A stretch of DNA of 64,000 nt from assembly GCA_039193455.1 (NCBI GenBank), contig JBCCWO010000013.1, forward strand, positions 1 through 64,000, read 5' to 3'. A program made the position numbers and the translations under genes. The stretch is from JBCBGF01 sp039193455. Lineage in GTDB: Bacteria > Pseudomonadota > Alphaproteobacteria > Rhodobacterales > Rhodobacteraceae. The notes under the pieces are model-generated. The model was not told where the DNA came from and did not search any database. It saw only the letters and a program-made list of their open reading frames with translations. Positions 8,041 through 16,349 of this stretch are shown in pieces. Numbering within the stretch: the first letter of the stretch is position 1; each line of letters starts with the position of its first letter.

Positions 8041-8089
8041 ACACACCATGTGTTGACACATGAAGTGCTTGTAGTTACATACCATGTGT
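8041..8089. promoter_or_regulatory. Twin operator-like repeats between divergent genes
   Basis: Two copies of a 13-bp near-palindrome: ACACA-CCA-TGTGT (8041-8053, arms perfectly paired) and ACATA-CCA-TGTGT (8077-8089). They start 36 bp apart, about 3.4 helical turns, inside the 140-bp region between the XRE gene and the divergent unknown gene. Position and symmetry make them candidate XRE binding sites. Confidence 0.5.
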
Positions 8090-8157
8090 ATCTTCTCACC
8101 TCAACTCGTTGGGCCTCACAGTACTGAGGCGACACTCAAGTGAAAGGAGAACCCGAC

Positions 8158-8652
8158 ATGTCCATATCCGAAGCCCTCGAAGAAACACGCCTCGCCCAGA
8201 AGAGGCTCAACCTGATGCTGCATGCCTTCAATCAGCTGGAAGAGAACGATGGGATTGGCAGCAAGTCTTCGAAAGACTTCCATGAGAGCAGTGTTGGTGA
8301 GGCCCATGACGCTTTGAACAAAGCCAAGAAGCAGCTGTCGGAAACACAGGCCACGACCGCAGAGGCGATCCTTCGGAAGGTCGCATTGCTTGTAGATGTC
8401 GACCACGACGAGCTTCTTGCCCCTGTCAAAGCCGATATTGAAGTGTTGATAGACCCGCGCAGACGGTCGCCCAGGAACCCGCGGTGCGCAAGAACAATTG
8501 GTCTCGTGACCAAACCGATCACAGGCAACACAATTATCGGGAAAAGCAGTGGTAGGGTGGTTCTCGGGGTGGATACAAAATACCTAAATATCAACAAAAT
8601 ATTGATAAAATTCAATTTTTCACAATATCCTGGTGCGGGTGGAGGGACTTGA
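8158..8652 (+). CDS. Hypothetical protein, C-terminus formed by sequence at the integration site
   Basis: A 164-residue frame. ATG 8158 has a strong AAGGAG 9 bases upstream. Residues 1-95 look real: charged, helical, probably coiled-coil (ALEETRLAQKRLNLMLHAF, AHDALNKAKKQLSETQATTAEAIL). From about residue 100 the composition changes, and the frame ends inside the duplicated tRNA-Leu fragment, so the original C-terminus was probably lost and replaced. Family not recognised. Divergent from the XRE gene and likely under its control. Confidence 0.55.
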   Translation: MSISEALEETRLAQKRLNLMLHAFNQLEENDGIGSKSSKDFHESSVGEAHDALNKAKKQLSETQATTAEAILRKVALLVDVDHDELLAPVKADIEVLIDPRRRSPRNPRCARTIGLVTKPITGNTIIGKSSGRVVLGVDTKYLNINKILIKFNFSQYPGAGGGT

Positions 8653-8683
8653 ACCCCCACGCCTTGCGGCGCCAGAACCTAAA
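8631..8683 (-). repeat. Duplicated 3' end of tRNA-Leu (att-like direct repeat)
   Basis: These 53 bp match the last 53 bases of the intact tRNA-Leu gene (8898-8950) with three differences, in the same orientation. They include the CCA end, acceptor strand, T arm and most of the variable loop, and stop next to the anticodon. A truncated 3' tRNA copy in direct orientation is the usual trace of integration into a tRNA gene. Just left of it lies an AT-rich stretch with an inverted repeat (TATCAA 8589-8594, TTGATA 8602-8607). Confidence 0.75.
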
Positions 8684-8897
8684 TGGGGTGGCATATCGTT
8701 GACCCCTTGTTTTACTGGGGCCTGAGCCGGTCCATGTCACTGATTGGTGACCTGCGTCACCGTCATGTCACCGTCTGGTGACGCGAGATTGAGCGCGGCC
8801 CGGTCGAAGTCAACCCACCCGCTGATCAGCGCGGACGTACCGTCCAGTCCTTCGATGAAATCACTGAACGCGTCCAGTAGCTCTGCTGTGGATGGGG
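8684..8897. other. Segment between the two tRNA-Leu copies
   Basis: 214 bp between the att-like copy and the intact tRNA. It contains four GGTGAC/GTCACC hexamers (8746-8751, 8756-8761, 8767-8772, 8777-8782) in alternating orientation, forming two 4-base-loop inverted repeats. The minus strand is open and could encode about 50 acidic residues, but only as a continuation of a frame through the tRNA. Confidence 0.5.
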
Positions 8898-8982
8898 TGG
8901 TGCGGGCGGAGGGACTTGAACCCCCACGCCTTGCGGCGGCAGGACCTAAACCTACTGCGTCTACCAATTTCGCCACGCCCGC
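8898..8982 (-). tRNA. tRNA-Leu (anticodon UAG)
   Basis: 85 bases including an encoded CCA. The acceptor stem pairs GCGGGCG with CGCCCGC. The D arm (TGGCGAAATTGGTAGACGCA), a 5-bp anticodon stem around TTTAGGT (anticodon TAG), a long class-II variable arm (GCCGCCGCAAGGCGT) and the T arm GGGGGTTCAAGTCCCTC are all present. It resembles the E. coli tRNA-Leu(UAG). It decodes CUA and probably other CUN codons. Its 3' end is duplicated at 8631-8683. Confidence 0.95.
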
Positions 8983-9241
8983 GTCGTTCATTTCCAGAAC
9001 CGCCTCTATCTCCTCAATGCCTTCCATGAAGTCAATGGTGCGGTTTGCATCGAGCGAGTAGCTGTGGTCCTTCAGCGTGCGCTTCATGAGCTCGTGGCAT
9101 TTTCGGAGTGTGATCTCGAGCTGTTGCTGTTTCAACGCCACATCCTCATTTCGTATTCGTCGACCCGATGCTCGAACGCCATGTCTGGAACAGACACACG
9201 GATGCGCGTCTCTTGGTGTTCCATATAGTAGTTCACGGTGA
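8983..9241 (-). pseudogene. Remnants of two minus-strand genes cut at both ends
   Basis: Reading leftward, a frame with no start ends at a TGA at 9132-9134 (its tail includes EHQETRIRVSVPDMAFEHR). A second frame opens with GTG at 9141, overlapping it by 10 bp, and encodes about 53 helical residues (LEITLRKCHELMKRTLKDHS, NRTIDFMEGIEEIEAVLEM) before running into the tRNA gene. The overlap and composition suggest two coupled genes of a former element, truncated on the right at the Hint fragment and on the left by the tRNA. No family recognised. Confidence 0.45.
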
Positions 9242-9565
9242 GGCGGATGGCGGGCAGAGTTGATCGCGGGTGCGCGGGAGGTGTTGATCCCGGCGCGGCA
9301 CCTGGTGGACGGCCAGGCGGTGCGGATCGACCATGGCCTCGCGCCCGTGCGCTACCTGCATCTGATGTTTGACCGCCACGAGGTGATCACCGCCAACGGG
9401 CTTTTGACCGAGAGCTTTTACCCCGGCGCGCAGGGCATGGGCGCGCTTGAGGCTCCCGTGCGGGCCGAGCTTCTGGCGCTTTTCCCGGAGCTTGCATTGC
9501 CAGAGCGTTGGCACGGCGTACGACTTGCCCTGCGCGCCTGGGAAAGCGCCTTGGTGGCGGCCTAG
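9242..9565 (+). pseudogene. Hint-domain protein, C-terminal remnant
   Basis: About 107 codons without their own start; an in-frame TGA stands at 9239-9241. The sequence (ARHLVDGQAVRIDHG, VRYLHLMFDRHEVITANGLLTESFYPG, RAELLALFPEL) matches the C-terminal half of the Hedgehog/intein-type Hint proteins abundant in Rhodobacteraceae. The N-terminal autoprocessing part, with its catalytic cysteine or serine, is missing. A TTG at 9260 could give a short product, but the domain would be incomplete. It touches the 3' end of the NAD(P)HX repair gene. Confidence 0.72.
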
Positions 9566-11157
9566 AGGCGCAGCTTACGAAACACTGCAGGCAGTGTCTC
9601 CGGCAGGTCCTCCGCGATCAGCCCCGGCCCGAACTCCAGCGCGCATGCGACATGCAACCAAGCCGCCGTCTCTGCCGCCTGCATCGGATCAAACCCGCGC
9701 GCGAGAAGGCCGGTGATGAACCCCGCGAGGACATCGCCCGAGCCCGCGGTGGCCAGCCAAGGTGCGGCGCGATCGTACTGGGCCGAGTTGATCGCGGCGC
9801 GGCCAACGGTATCGGCGATCACCGTATCCGCGCCCTTATAGAGCACGATGCACCCGGCGCGCGCGGCGGCGGCTCGGGTGGCGTCGACCTTGGAATAGGC
9901 GGGGCCGGTGTCGGCTGGCGCGGAGAGCTTGGCGGCGATGTCGGGGAAGAGGCGCGCGAACTCGCCCGCGTGGGGCGTCAGGACACAGCGCGGGTGCAGC
10001 AGGTCAAAGAGGGCCTGCGGTGTGTCGGCAAAGGAAGTAAGTGCATCGGCGTCGAGCACGGTGGCCCGCCGGGTCGCCAGCACGGAGGCCACCAAACCCC
10101 GCGTCTCCTCGCCGACGCCAAGCCCCGGGCCGAGGCACAGGGCATTCAACCGCTCATCCTCCAAGGTCCGTGCTAGAGCATCCGCGTCGGCCATCGCCCG
10201 GCACATGATCGCATCAAGCCGCGCCGCCGTTTCCGTTAGCGCGTCTGGCGGACAGCCCACGGTGACGAGCCCGGCCCCAATCCGCAGTGCGCCCCTGGCA
10301 GCAAGCCGGGCAGCGCCGCCTTTGCCAGGGCCACCCGAGAGGATGAGGGCGTGGCCGTGGGTGTATTTGTGGGTCGGCCGCCCAAATGGATCATCTTTCG
10401 GGTAATAGCCGGAGCGAACTATGTGCTTCACCATAGACTCCGCAGCGACTTGAGCCGGTCTCACGTGCATGTACGGTTCTAGGACCAGTTCTGTTGCTTT
10501 GTGTTTCAGGCCAATATCGGCCCGCACCACCTTACCGCTGCAAAATGGCCCCGTGGCAAGGTGATGCCCCACCTTATGCGTGTGAAAAGAAACCGTTAGG
10601 TCGGCCCAAAGACAATCGCCCTCTAAACTCTTTCCGCTATCGCTACAGAGCCCAGATGGGACATCGATGGCGACGATGCGCGGGCATCCATCCTCGGAGC
10701 GCAAGTCCCATTCCGGCAACAAGTTGCCAAACCTGTCCTCGAAGGACAGCCCGCGTCGCAGGCCGGTGCCGAACAAGGCATCGACGATCAGATCGTAGCT
10801 CCAACTGGAGATGTTGTTCGGTAATGCGGCAACCACCCCCATCTCCCCCCACCGCTCGTAATTTACCCGTGCATCCAGTGGCAACTTGTCGGGGTCGCCA
10901 TAGAGGAACACCTCCACCTCCCACCCCCACTCCTTCAAGAGCCGCGCCACGACGAACCCGTCGCCGCCATTGTTCCCCGGCCCGCACAGCACCACGGCGC
11001 GATGCGATGTCTTCGCAAGCTCTGGCCATTCCTCGAAAATCGCCTCGACGACGCCCCGCCCGGCCCGCTCCATCAACTCAAGCCCGGTGACCGCACCGCT
11101 CTCAATTGCCGCCTGCTCGATCGCCCGCATTTGCGCCGCCGTCAGCAATTCGGTCAT
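9562..11157 (-). CDS. nnr: Bifunctional NAD(P)HX epimerase / ADP-dependent NAD(P)HX dehydratase
   Basis: A 531-residue fusion that repairs hydrated NADH and NADPH. The N-terminal epimerase (NnrE/YjeF_N, about residues 1-215) shows GPGNNGGDGFVVARLL and VDALFGTGL. The C-terminal dehydratase (NnrD, ribokinase-like, about 230-531) shows LSGGPGKGGAARLAARGALRIG, LGPGLG, LTPHAGEFARLFP and the ATP/ADP-site loop ATAGSGDVLAGFITGLLARG. Length and domain order are standard. AAGGTG 8 bases before ATG 11157 supports that start over one 17 codons upstream. Divergent from glnB. Confidence 0.95.
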   Translation of the reverse strand: MTELLTAAQMRAIEQAAIESGAVTGLELMERAGRGVVEAIFEEWPELAKTSHRAVVLCGPGNNGGDGFVVARLLKEWGWEVEVFLYGDPDKLPLDARVNYERWGEMGVVAALPNNISSWSYDLIVDALFGTGLRRGLSFEDRFGNLLPEWDLRSEDGCPRIVAIDVPSGLCSDSGKSLEGDCLWADLTVSFHTHKVGHHLATGPFCSGKVVRADIGLKHKATELVLEPYMHVRPAQVAAESMVKHIVRSGYYPKDDPFGRPTHKYTHGHALILSGGPGKGGAARLAARGALRIGAGLVTVGCPPDALTETAARLDAIMCRAMADADALARTLEDERLNALCLGPGLGVGEETRGLVASVLATRRATVLDADALTSFADTPQALFDLLHPRCVLTPHAGEFARLFPDIAAKLSAPADTGPAYSKVDATRAAAARAGCIVLYKGADTVIADTVGRAAINSAQYDRAAPWLATAGSGDVLAGFITGLLARGFDPMQAAETAAWLHVACALEFGPGLIAEDLPETLPAVFRKLRL

Positions 11158-11327
11158 CGGGTCGCACCTTCGTTCATAGTTTGCTTGCTCATCAGGCGTT
11201 GCGCACAAATATTAGGCAGCACTGAGGGATTCGCCGCAGGCCACGGTCCGCCGAAACCCTAGCGAATTGGCACTGTCGGTGAGAAGTGGTCTCACCGCCA
11301 AGAAACCACGGGGGGAGTCGAAGACCC

Positions 11328-11666
11328 ATGAAAAAAGTCGAGGCGATCATCAAACCGTTCAAACTCGATGAGGTGAAAGAAGCCCTCCAAGAGATTGGCG
11401 TACAAGGGCTTTCCGTACTCGAGGTCAAGGGATTTGGCCGCCAGAAGGGCCATACCGAGCTTTACCGCGGCGCCGAGTATGTCGTTGATTTCCTTCCGAA
11501 AGTCAAAATCGAGGTCGTGCTCGAAGATGACCAGGTCGAACCCGCGATCGCGGCCATCGTCGGGGCCGCAAAGACCGACAAGATCGGCGACGGCAAGATT
11601 TTCGTGTCCCCCATCGACGACGCGCTGCGCATCCGCACGGGCGAGACCGGCGGCGACGCGCTCTAA
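11328..11666 (+). CDS. glnB: Nitrogen regulatory protein P-II
   Basis: A 112-residue PII signal protein of full length. The T-loop carries the uridylylation target Tyr51 (GHTELYRGAEY), and the B and C loops are conserved (GAAKTDKIGDGKIFV, IRTGETGGDAL). PII senses 2-oxoglutarate and ATP/ADP and controls NtrB, glutamine synthetase adenylylation and often AmtB. glnA follows after 71 bp, the usual glnBA operon of this group. I did not find a convincing sigma-54 site upstream. GGGGGAG lies about 10 bases before the ATG. Confidence 0.98.
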   Translation: MKKVEAIIKPFKLDEVKEALQEIGVQGLSVLEVKGFGRQKGHTELYRGAEYVVDFLPKVKIEVVLEDDQVEPAIAAIVGAAKTDKIGDGKIFVSPIDDALRIRTGETGGDAL

Positions 11667-11737
11667 GACAATTCAGGGAGCCGGGAAAATCCCCGGACAG
11701 ACAACATCAACAAACTCATCAAGGAAGAAGGTCGAAC

Positions 11738-13144
11738 ATGAGTAAAGCAGACGTTCTCAAGACGATCAAAGACGAGGAGGTCGAATACGTCGACATCCGC
11801 TTCACCGACCCGCGCGGCAAGCTGCAGCACGTCACCGTCATGTCGGATCAGGTGGACGAAGACTTCCTTGACGAGGGCTTCATGTTCGACGGCTCGTCCA
11901 TCGCGGGCTGGAAGTCGATCGATCAGTCGGACATGAAACTGATGCCCGACACGTCTTCGGCCTATATGGATCCGTTCTACGCTGAAAAAACGCTTGCCGT
12001 GCACTGCTCGATCCTCGAGCCCGACACCGGCGAAGCCTACGAACGCGACCCGCGCGGCACCGCCGAGAAAGCCGAAGCCTACCTGAAGGCCAGCGGCATC
12101 GGCGACGTCTCCTACTTTGGCCCCGAGGCCGAGTTCTTCCTGTTCGATGACGTTCGCTATTCCACCGAGATGAACAAGGTCTCTTACGAGGTCGACGCGC
12201 TCGACGCCTCGTGGAACACCGACACCGAGTACGAGATGGGCAACATGGGCCATCGCCCCGGCGTCAAGGGCGGCTACTTCCCGGTGCCCCCGGTCGATGA
12301 CGGCCAGGACATCCGCTCGGAAATGCTGTCGACGATGAAGCGCATCGGCATGAAGGTCGACAAGCACCACCACGAAGTGGCGAGCTGTCAGCACGAGCTG
12401 GGCCTGATCTTCTCATCGCTGACCGATCAGGGCGACCACCTGCAAAAGTACAAGTACGTGATCCACTCGGTCGCGCACGCCTACGGCAAATCGGCCACCT
12501 TCATGCCCAAACCCATCGCGGGCGACAACGGCACCGGCATGCACGTCAACATGTCGATCTGGAAGGATAACAAACCGCTCTTCGCCGGCGACAAATACGC
12601 CGACCTGAGTCAGGAAGCGCTCTACTACATCGGCGGCATCCTCAAGCACGCGAAGGCGCTCAACGCCTTCACCAACCCGTCGACCAACAGCTACAAGCGC
12701 CTGATCCCGGGCTTTGAAGCACCGGTTCTGCGCGCCTACTCGGCCCGCAACCGGTCGGGCTGCGTGCGGATCCCGTGGACGGAAAGCCCCAAGGCCAAGC
12801 GTGTCGAAGCCCGCTTCCCCGATCCGTCGGCAAACCCCTATCTCTGCTTCTCGGCCCTTCTGATGGCCGGCCTCGACGGCATCCAGAACAAGATCGATCC
12901 CGGCGAAGCCATGGACAAAGACCTCTACGACCTGCCGCCAGAAGAGCTGGAAGGCATCCCAACGGTCTGCGCGTCCCTGCGCGAAGCCATGGAAGAGCTG
13001 GAGGCCGACATGGACTTCCTCCTGGCCGGTGACGTCTTCACCAAGGACCAGATCGAAGGGTACATGGAGCTCAAGTGGGAAGAGATCTACGCCTACGAGC
13101 ACACGCCCCACCCGATGGAATTCAAGATGTACTACAGCTGCTGA
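11738..13144 (+). CDS. glnA: Glutamine synthetase type I
   Basis: A 468-residue GSI enzyme that makes glutamine from glutamate, ammonium and ATP as a dodecamer. The beta-grasp N-domain includes FDGSSIAGWKSIDQSD. The catalytic domain includes the metal-binding GPEAEFFLF, the ATP-site FMPKPIAGDNGTGMHVN, NRSGCVRIPW, and the adenylylation loop with Tyr397 (DKDLYDLPPEE), so it should be regulated by GlnE. Cotranscribed with glnB, with a strong terminator 25 bp after its stop. Confidence 0.98.
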   Translation: MSKADVLKTIKDEEVEYVDIRFTDPRGKLQHVTVMSDQVDEDFLDEGFMFDGSSIAGWKSIDQSDMKLMPDTSSAYMDPFYAEKTLAVHCSILEPDTGEAYERDPRGTAEKAEAYLKASGIGDVSYFGPEAEFFLFDDVRYSTEMNKVSYEVDALDASWNTDTEYEMGNMGHRPGVKGGYFPVPPVDDGQDIRSEMLSTMKRIGMKVDKHHHEVASCQHELGLIFSSLTDQGDHLQKYKYVIHSVAHAYGKSATFMPKPIAGDNGTGMHVNMSIWKDNKPLFAGDKYADLSQEALYYIGGILKHAKALNAFTNPSTNSYKRLIPGFEAPVLRAYSARNRSGCVRIPWTESPKAKRVEARFPDPSANPYLCFSALLMAGLDGIQNKIDPGEAMDKDLYDLPPEELEGIPTVCASLREAMEELEADMDFLLAGDVFTKDQIEGYMELKWEEIYAYEHTPHPMEFKMYYSC

Positions 13145-13165
13145 GCCCTCGTTCTCAGTCGGTGC

Positions 13166-13194
13166 AAAGGGCGTCCTTCGGGACGCCCTTTTTT
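13166..13194 (+). terminator. Rho-independent terminator of glnBA
   Basis: A perfect stem AAGGGCGTCC/GGACGCCCTT with the stable TTCG loop, continued by four more T. It is 24 bp after the glnA stop. Confidence 0.92.
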
Positions 13195-13309
13195 GGTTTG
13201 GCGGTTGGTAGCGTTGAACCCTCAGCAAACACGATCCAGCGAAGCATCAGATTGCATATCGTAACGATTGGCAGGTACTTCCTGACTGCGAACCTGGAGG
13301 ATAACATCT

Positions 13310-13333
13310 ATGGACCTTGAGGCCGCACCTTGA
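13310..13333 (+). other. Seven-codon open frame with a strong ribosome-binding site
   Basis: GGAGG at 13296-13300 is followed after 9 bases by ATG and six sense codons (MDLEAAP), then TGA. It stands alone between the glnA terminator and the RidA-like gene. It may be a leader peptide or the remains of a lost gene; nothing else supports it. Confidence 0.25.
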
Positions 13334-13407
13334 CCGAAAGTCGGATGTCGCTGCGAAATGGCCTTTGAGTGTTTTGTAGCGATACGTCATTCTTTGTTAA
13401 TCTTGAG

Positions 13408-13809
13408 ATGTGGGATGTCAGAAAGAAGAAGGCACTCTTTCCGCCCGGTTCAGAAGATGCGGCTGCACAGATCAAAGTTTCACCAGGCATAATATCGGGT
13501 GATCATGTTTTCCTAACTGGCGTGACGGGTAGCCGCCCGGATGGCTCAATGCCAGAAGGTGTCGAAGACCAAGTGCGCTCTGCCTTTGACAAGATCGGCT
13601 CTGTTTTGGCGGAGGCAGGATTGGGCCATGACGCAATCATCGAAATGACAACCTACCATGTTGGGATTCAAGACCATTTCGACCTTTTCAATGAGATTCG
13701 ATGTGAATACGTTTCAGAACCCTTCCCAGCTTGGACAGCGGTGGAGGTTGCCTCACTAAGAAGACCTGGCGCGGTCGTAGAAATACGCGTTATCGCAAGC
13801 TGCGCTTAG
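13408..13809 (+). CDS. RidA/YjgF-family protein
   Basis: A 133-residue protein with the RidA fold: PPGSEDAAAQIKVSPGIISGDHVFLTG at the N-terminus, then VRSAFDKIGSVLAEAGLGHDAIIEMTTYHVGIQDHF, and the signature RPGAVVEIRVIA near the C-terminus. The active-site arginine that binds the carboxylate in RidA is matched by the R of SLRRPGAVVEI. RidA deaminates reactive enamines and imines; many paralogues have other or unknown substrates. No good ribosome-binding site precedes ATG 13408; a GTG 13 codons upstream is an alternative. A lone gene, less GC-rich than its neighbours. Confidence 0.8.
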   Translation: MWDVRKKKALFPPGSEDAAAQIKVSPGIISGDHVFLTGVTGSRPDGSMPEGVEDQVRSAFDKIGSVLAEAGLGHDAIIEMTTYHVGIQDHFDLFNEIRCEYVSEPFPAWTAVEVASLRRPGAVVEIRVIASCA

Positions 13810-14109
13810 CTGCCGTTCCACAGGCGAGAACAGAAGCCAGCAAGGTCCGCAAACCTGCCCTTCATTACGATATCTATCGAGCGCCGCATAAGGCTCCACT
13901 GAGAAGATTTCCAGGCCATCTGCCACACCCGCGGTCCCTTGGAGTTCAGGTGCGTGAGAGCAACCGAAGCTTCCCTCTCGCCAACCGCATGAAGGGCGCC
14001 CACAGTCCGCCCTTTTCCCCTCTGGCTGCGCCATTCGATCACAACCAATTTCGTTGCAATCACAAGACCTTTACCGCCATATGTCCAGAGCTTCCGGGAG
14101 GGTGGACCA
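13810..14109. other. Intergenic region
   Basis: About 300 bp between the RidA-like and TRAP genes. I see no RNA gene, hairpin terminator or protein-like frame. The minus-strand frames here lack ribosome-binding sites and have unstructured compositions. Confidence 0.5.
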
Positions 14110-16344
14110 ATGGCCGACGCACAAAGCCAGCCGACAGACCAAGTCATCGCCGAAGGCGTCGATGACGAACCGGTCGAATCCAACCGGCGCACATTCGAAG
14201 GGCGCAGCTTTGTCATCGTTTCCGTGCTGGCGACGCTCTATGCCGCTTTTCACATGGCGGCGCTGAACGGGCTGTCGATCTCTGACTGGACCGGCGTCTC
14301 CCTGCCCTTCCTGCCAACCTTCCCGATGGAAACCTGGAACTTCCGTATCGTCCACGTGGCCGGCGCGCTCGCGCTGGGCTTCATCCTCTTTTCCGGCCGG
14401 GGCTTTGCCCAGGAGGCAAGTGCCGAGACCCCGATGCTTGGCTATCTCGGCTATGCGCTGATGGCGCCCGCGCTCTTTGCCCTGGGCATGGCCCTCTCGT
14501 TCTCGGTCGAAATCGCCAATGGCACCATGTGGAACGGCATAGACGAGACGATCAAGTTCAACGAGACCTGGCTCTATGGCGCACCGCTCTTGGTGGCGAC
14601 AGCGGGCGGGATCGTGCTGTCCTGGTTTCACAAGCGCGGGCGCGCGCGGTTTTCCGAACCCGATCTGGTGCTTGCGGTCTGCGGCTTTGCCGTCGCCGCC
14701 TACCTGATCACGATCTACGGCACGCTGATGCGCAATTCCACCGGCACGCCCTTTGCCCCCATCGGCATCTCGCTCGCCGCCGTCGCCGGGGCCGCGTTGA
14801 TCATGGAGCTGACACGCCGCGTCGCGGGGCTGGCGCTGGTGATCATCGCCGCGGTGTTCCTGGTCTACGTGTTCGCAGGCCAATACCTGCCCGGGTTCCT
14901 GAACTCGCCCGCGATCTCATGGCAACGCTTCTTCAGCCAGGTTTATACCGACGCGGGCATCCTCGGCCCGACCACGGCGGTGTCCTCGACCTACATCATC
15001 CTCTTCATCATCTTCGCGGCCTTCCTGCAGGCGTCTAAGGTGGGCGATTATTTCGTGAACTTCGCCTTCGCCGCCGCAGGGCGCGCACGCGGTGGCCCCG
15101 CGAAAGTGGCGATCTTCGCCTCTGGCCTCATGGGCATGATCAACGGCACCTCCGCAGGCAACGTGGTGGCCACCGGCTCGCTCACCATCCCGCTGATGAA
15201 AAAGGTGGGCTACCACCGGAAAACCGCCGGCGCTGTCGAAGCCGCTGCTTCCACCGGCGGCCAGATCATGCCGCCGATCATGGGCGCGGGCGCCTTCATC
15301 ATGGCCGAGATCACCGGCATCCCCTACACCGAGATAGCGGTGGCCGCGATCATCCCCGCAATCCTCTACTTCGTCTCGATCTACTTCATGGTGGACTTCG
15401 AGGCCGCCAAGCTTGGCATGCGAGGCATGCGCGACGATGAGCTGCCCAAGTTCCGCGACATGGTCCGTCGGGTCTTCCTGTTCCTACCGATCATCATCCT
15501 GATCGCCGCGCTCTTCATGGGCTACTCGGTCATTCGCGCCGGCACACTGGCCACCGTCTCGGCCGCCGTGGTCAGCTGGCTCACCCCCTACCGCATGGGG
15601 TTCCGCTCGGTCGTCAAGGCGTTTGAGCTGGCGGGCACGATGTCGATCCAGATCATCGCCGTTTGCGCCTGCGCGGGCATCATCGTCGGCGTGATCAGCC
15701 TTACCGGTGTCGGAGCGCGGTTCTCGAACCTGCTTCTTGGCCTCGCCGAAGCCTCACAACTGCTCGCCCTGTTCTTCGCCATGTGCATCGCGATCCTGCT
15801 GGGCATGGGCATGCCGACGACAGCGGCCTATGCCGTTGCCGCCTCGGTCGTGGCCCCGGGCCTTGTCAACCTCGGGATCGAGACGCTGACCGCACATTTC
15901 TTCGTCTTCTACTTCGCGGTCGTCTCGGCCATCACGCCGCCCGTGGCATTGGCCAGTTACGCCGCCGCGGGCATATCCGGCGCCAACCCCATGGAAACCT
16001 CGGTCGCCAGCTTCAAGATCGGCATCGCCGCCTTCATCGTGCCGTTCATGTTCTTCTACAACGCGGCCATCCTGATGGACGGCACCTGGTTTGAGGTGAT
16101 CCGCGCCGGTCTGACCGCCGTCTTCGGTGTCTTCCTGCTCTCCTCGGGGGTGCAGGGCTGGTTCATCGGCGGGCGTGCCGCCTGGTTCATCCGGCTGGGC
16201 CTGCTGATCGCCGCGCTCTGCATGATCGAAGGCGGGTTGATTACCGATATCGTGGGTGTCGGCATCGCCGTGGCGCTGTTCTTCGTCCAGCGCGTCTTCA
16301 GCCCCGATCCCGACGCCGTGGTGGCCGTGCGCGGGGCTGACTGA
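14110..16344 (+). CDS. TRAP transporter permease, 4TM/12TM fusion (TAXI type)
   Basis: A 744-residue inner-membrane protein fusing the small and large TRAP subunits. An N-terminal set of about six helices precedes the DctM-like half, which carries GLMGMINGTSAGNVVATGSLTIPLMKKVGYHRKTAGAVEAAASTGGQ split over residues 335-380 and LLGMGMPTTAAYAVAASVVAPGL. Fused permeases of this length belong to TAXI-type systems driven by a sodium or proton gradient. GGGAGGG 8 bases upstream supports the start. No TAXI-type substrate-binding protein gene is adjacent, so its partner is elsewhere or lost. The P450 gene starts 5 bp after its stop. Confidence 0.92.
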   Translation: MADAQSQPTDQVIAEGVDDEPVESNRRTFEGRSFVIVSVLATLYAAFHMAALNGLSISDWTGVSLPFLPTFPMETWNFRIVHVAGALALGFILFSGRGFAQEASAETPMLGYLGYALMAPALFALGMALSFSVEIANGTMWNGIDETIKFNETWLYGAPLLVATAGGIVLSWFHKRGRARFSEPDLVLAVCGFAVAAYLITIYGTLMRNSTGTPFAPIGISLAAVAGAALIMELTRRVAGLALVIIAAVFLVYVFAGQYLPGFLNSPAISWQRFFSQVYTDAGILGPTTAVSSTYIILFIIFAAFLQASKVGDYFVNFAFAAAGRARGGPAKVAIFASGLMGMINGTSAGNVVATGSLTIPLMKKVGYHRKTAGAVEAAASTGGQIMPPIMGAGAFIMAEITGIPYTEIAVAAIIPAILYFVSIYFMVDFEAAKLGMRGMRDDELPKFRDMVRRVFLFLPIIILIAALFMGYSVIRAGTLATVSAAVVSWLTPYRMGFRSVVKAFELAGTMSIQIIAVCACAGIIVGVISLTGVGARFSNLLLGLAEASQLLALFFAMCIAILLGMGMPTTAAYAVAASVVAPGLVNLGIETLTAHFFVFYFAVVSAITPPVALASYAAAGISGANPMETSVASFKIGIAAFIVPFMFFYNAAILMDGTWFEVIRAGLTAVFGVFLLSSGVQGWFIGGRAAWFIRLGLLIAALCMIEGGLITDIVGVGIAVALFFVQRVFSPDPDAVVAVRGAD

Positions 16345-16349
16345 CACCG

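Noticed and set aside
8737..9141. A 134-codon minus-strand open frame across the tRNA-Leu gene
   Set aside because: Its middle (AKLVDAVGLGPAAARRGGSSPSAR) is the typical chance translation of a leucine tRNA. Only the part before the tRNA is kept, as a remnant.
11209..11327. Possible sigma-54 promoter before glnB (TTGGCAC near 11267)
   Set aside because: The TGGCAC half is present but no TTGC follows at the right spacing.
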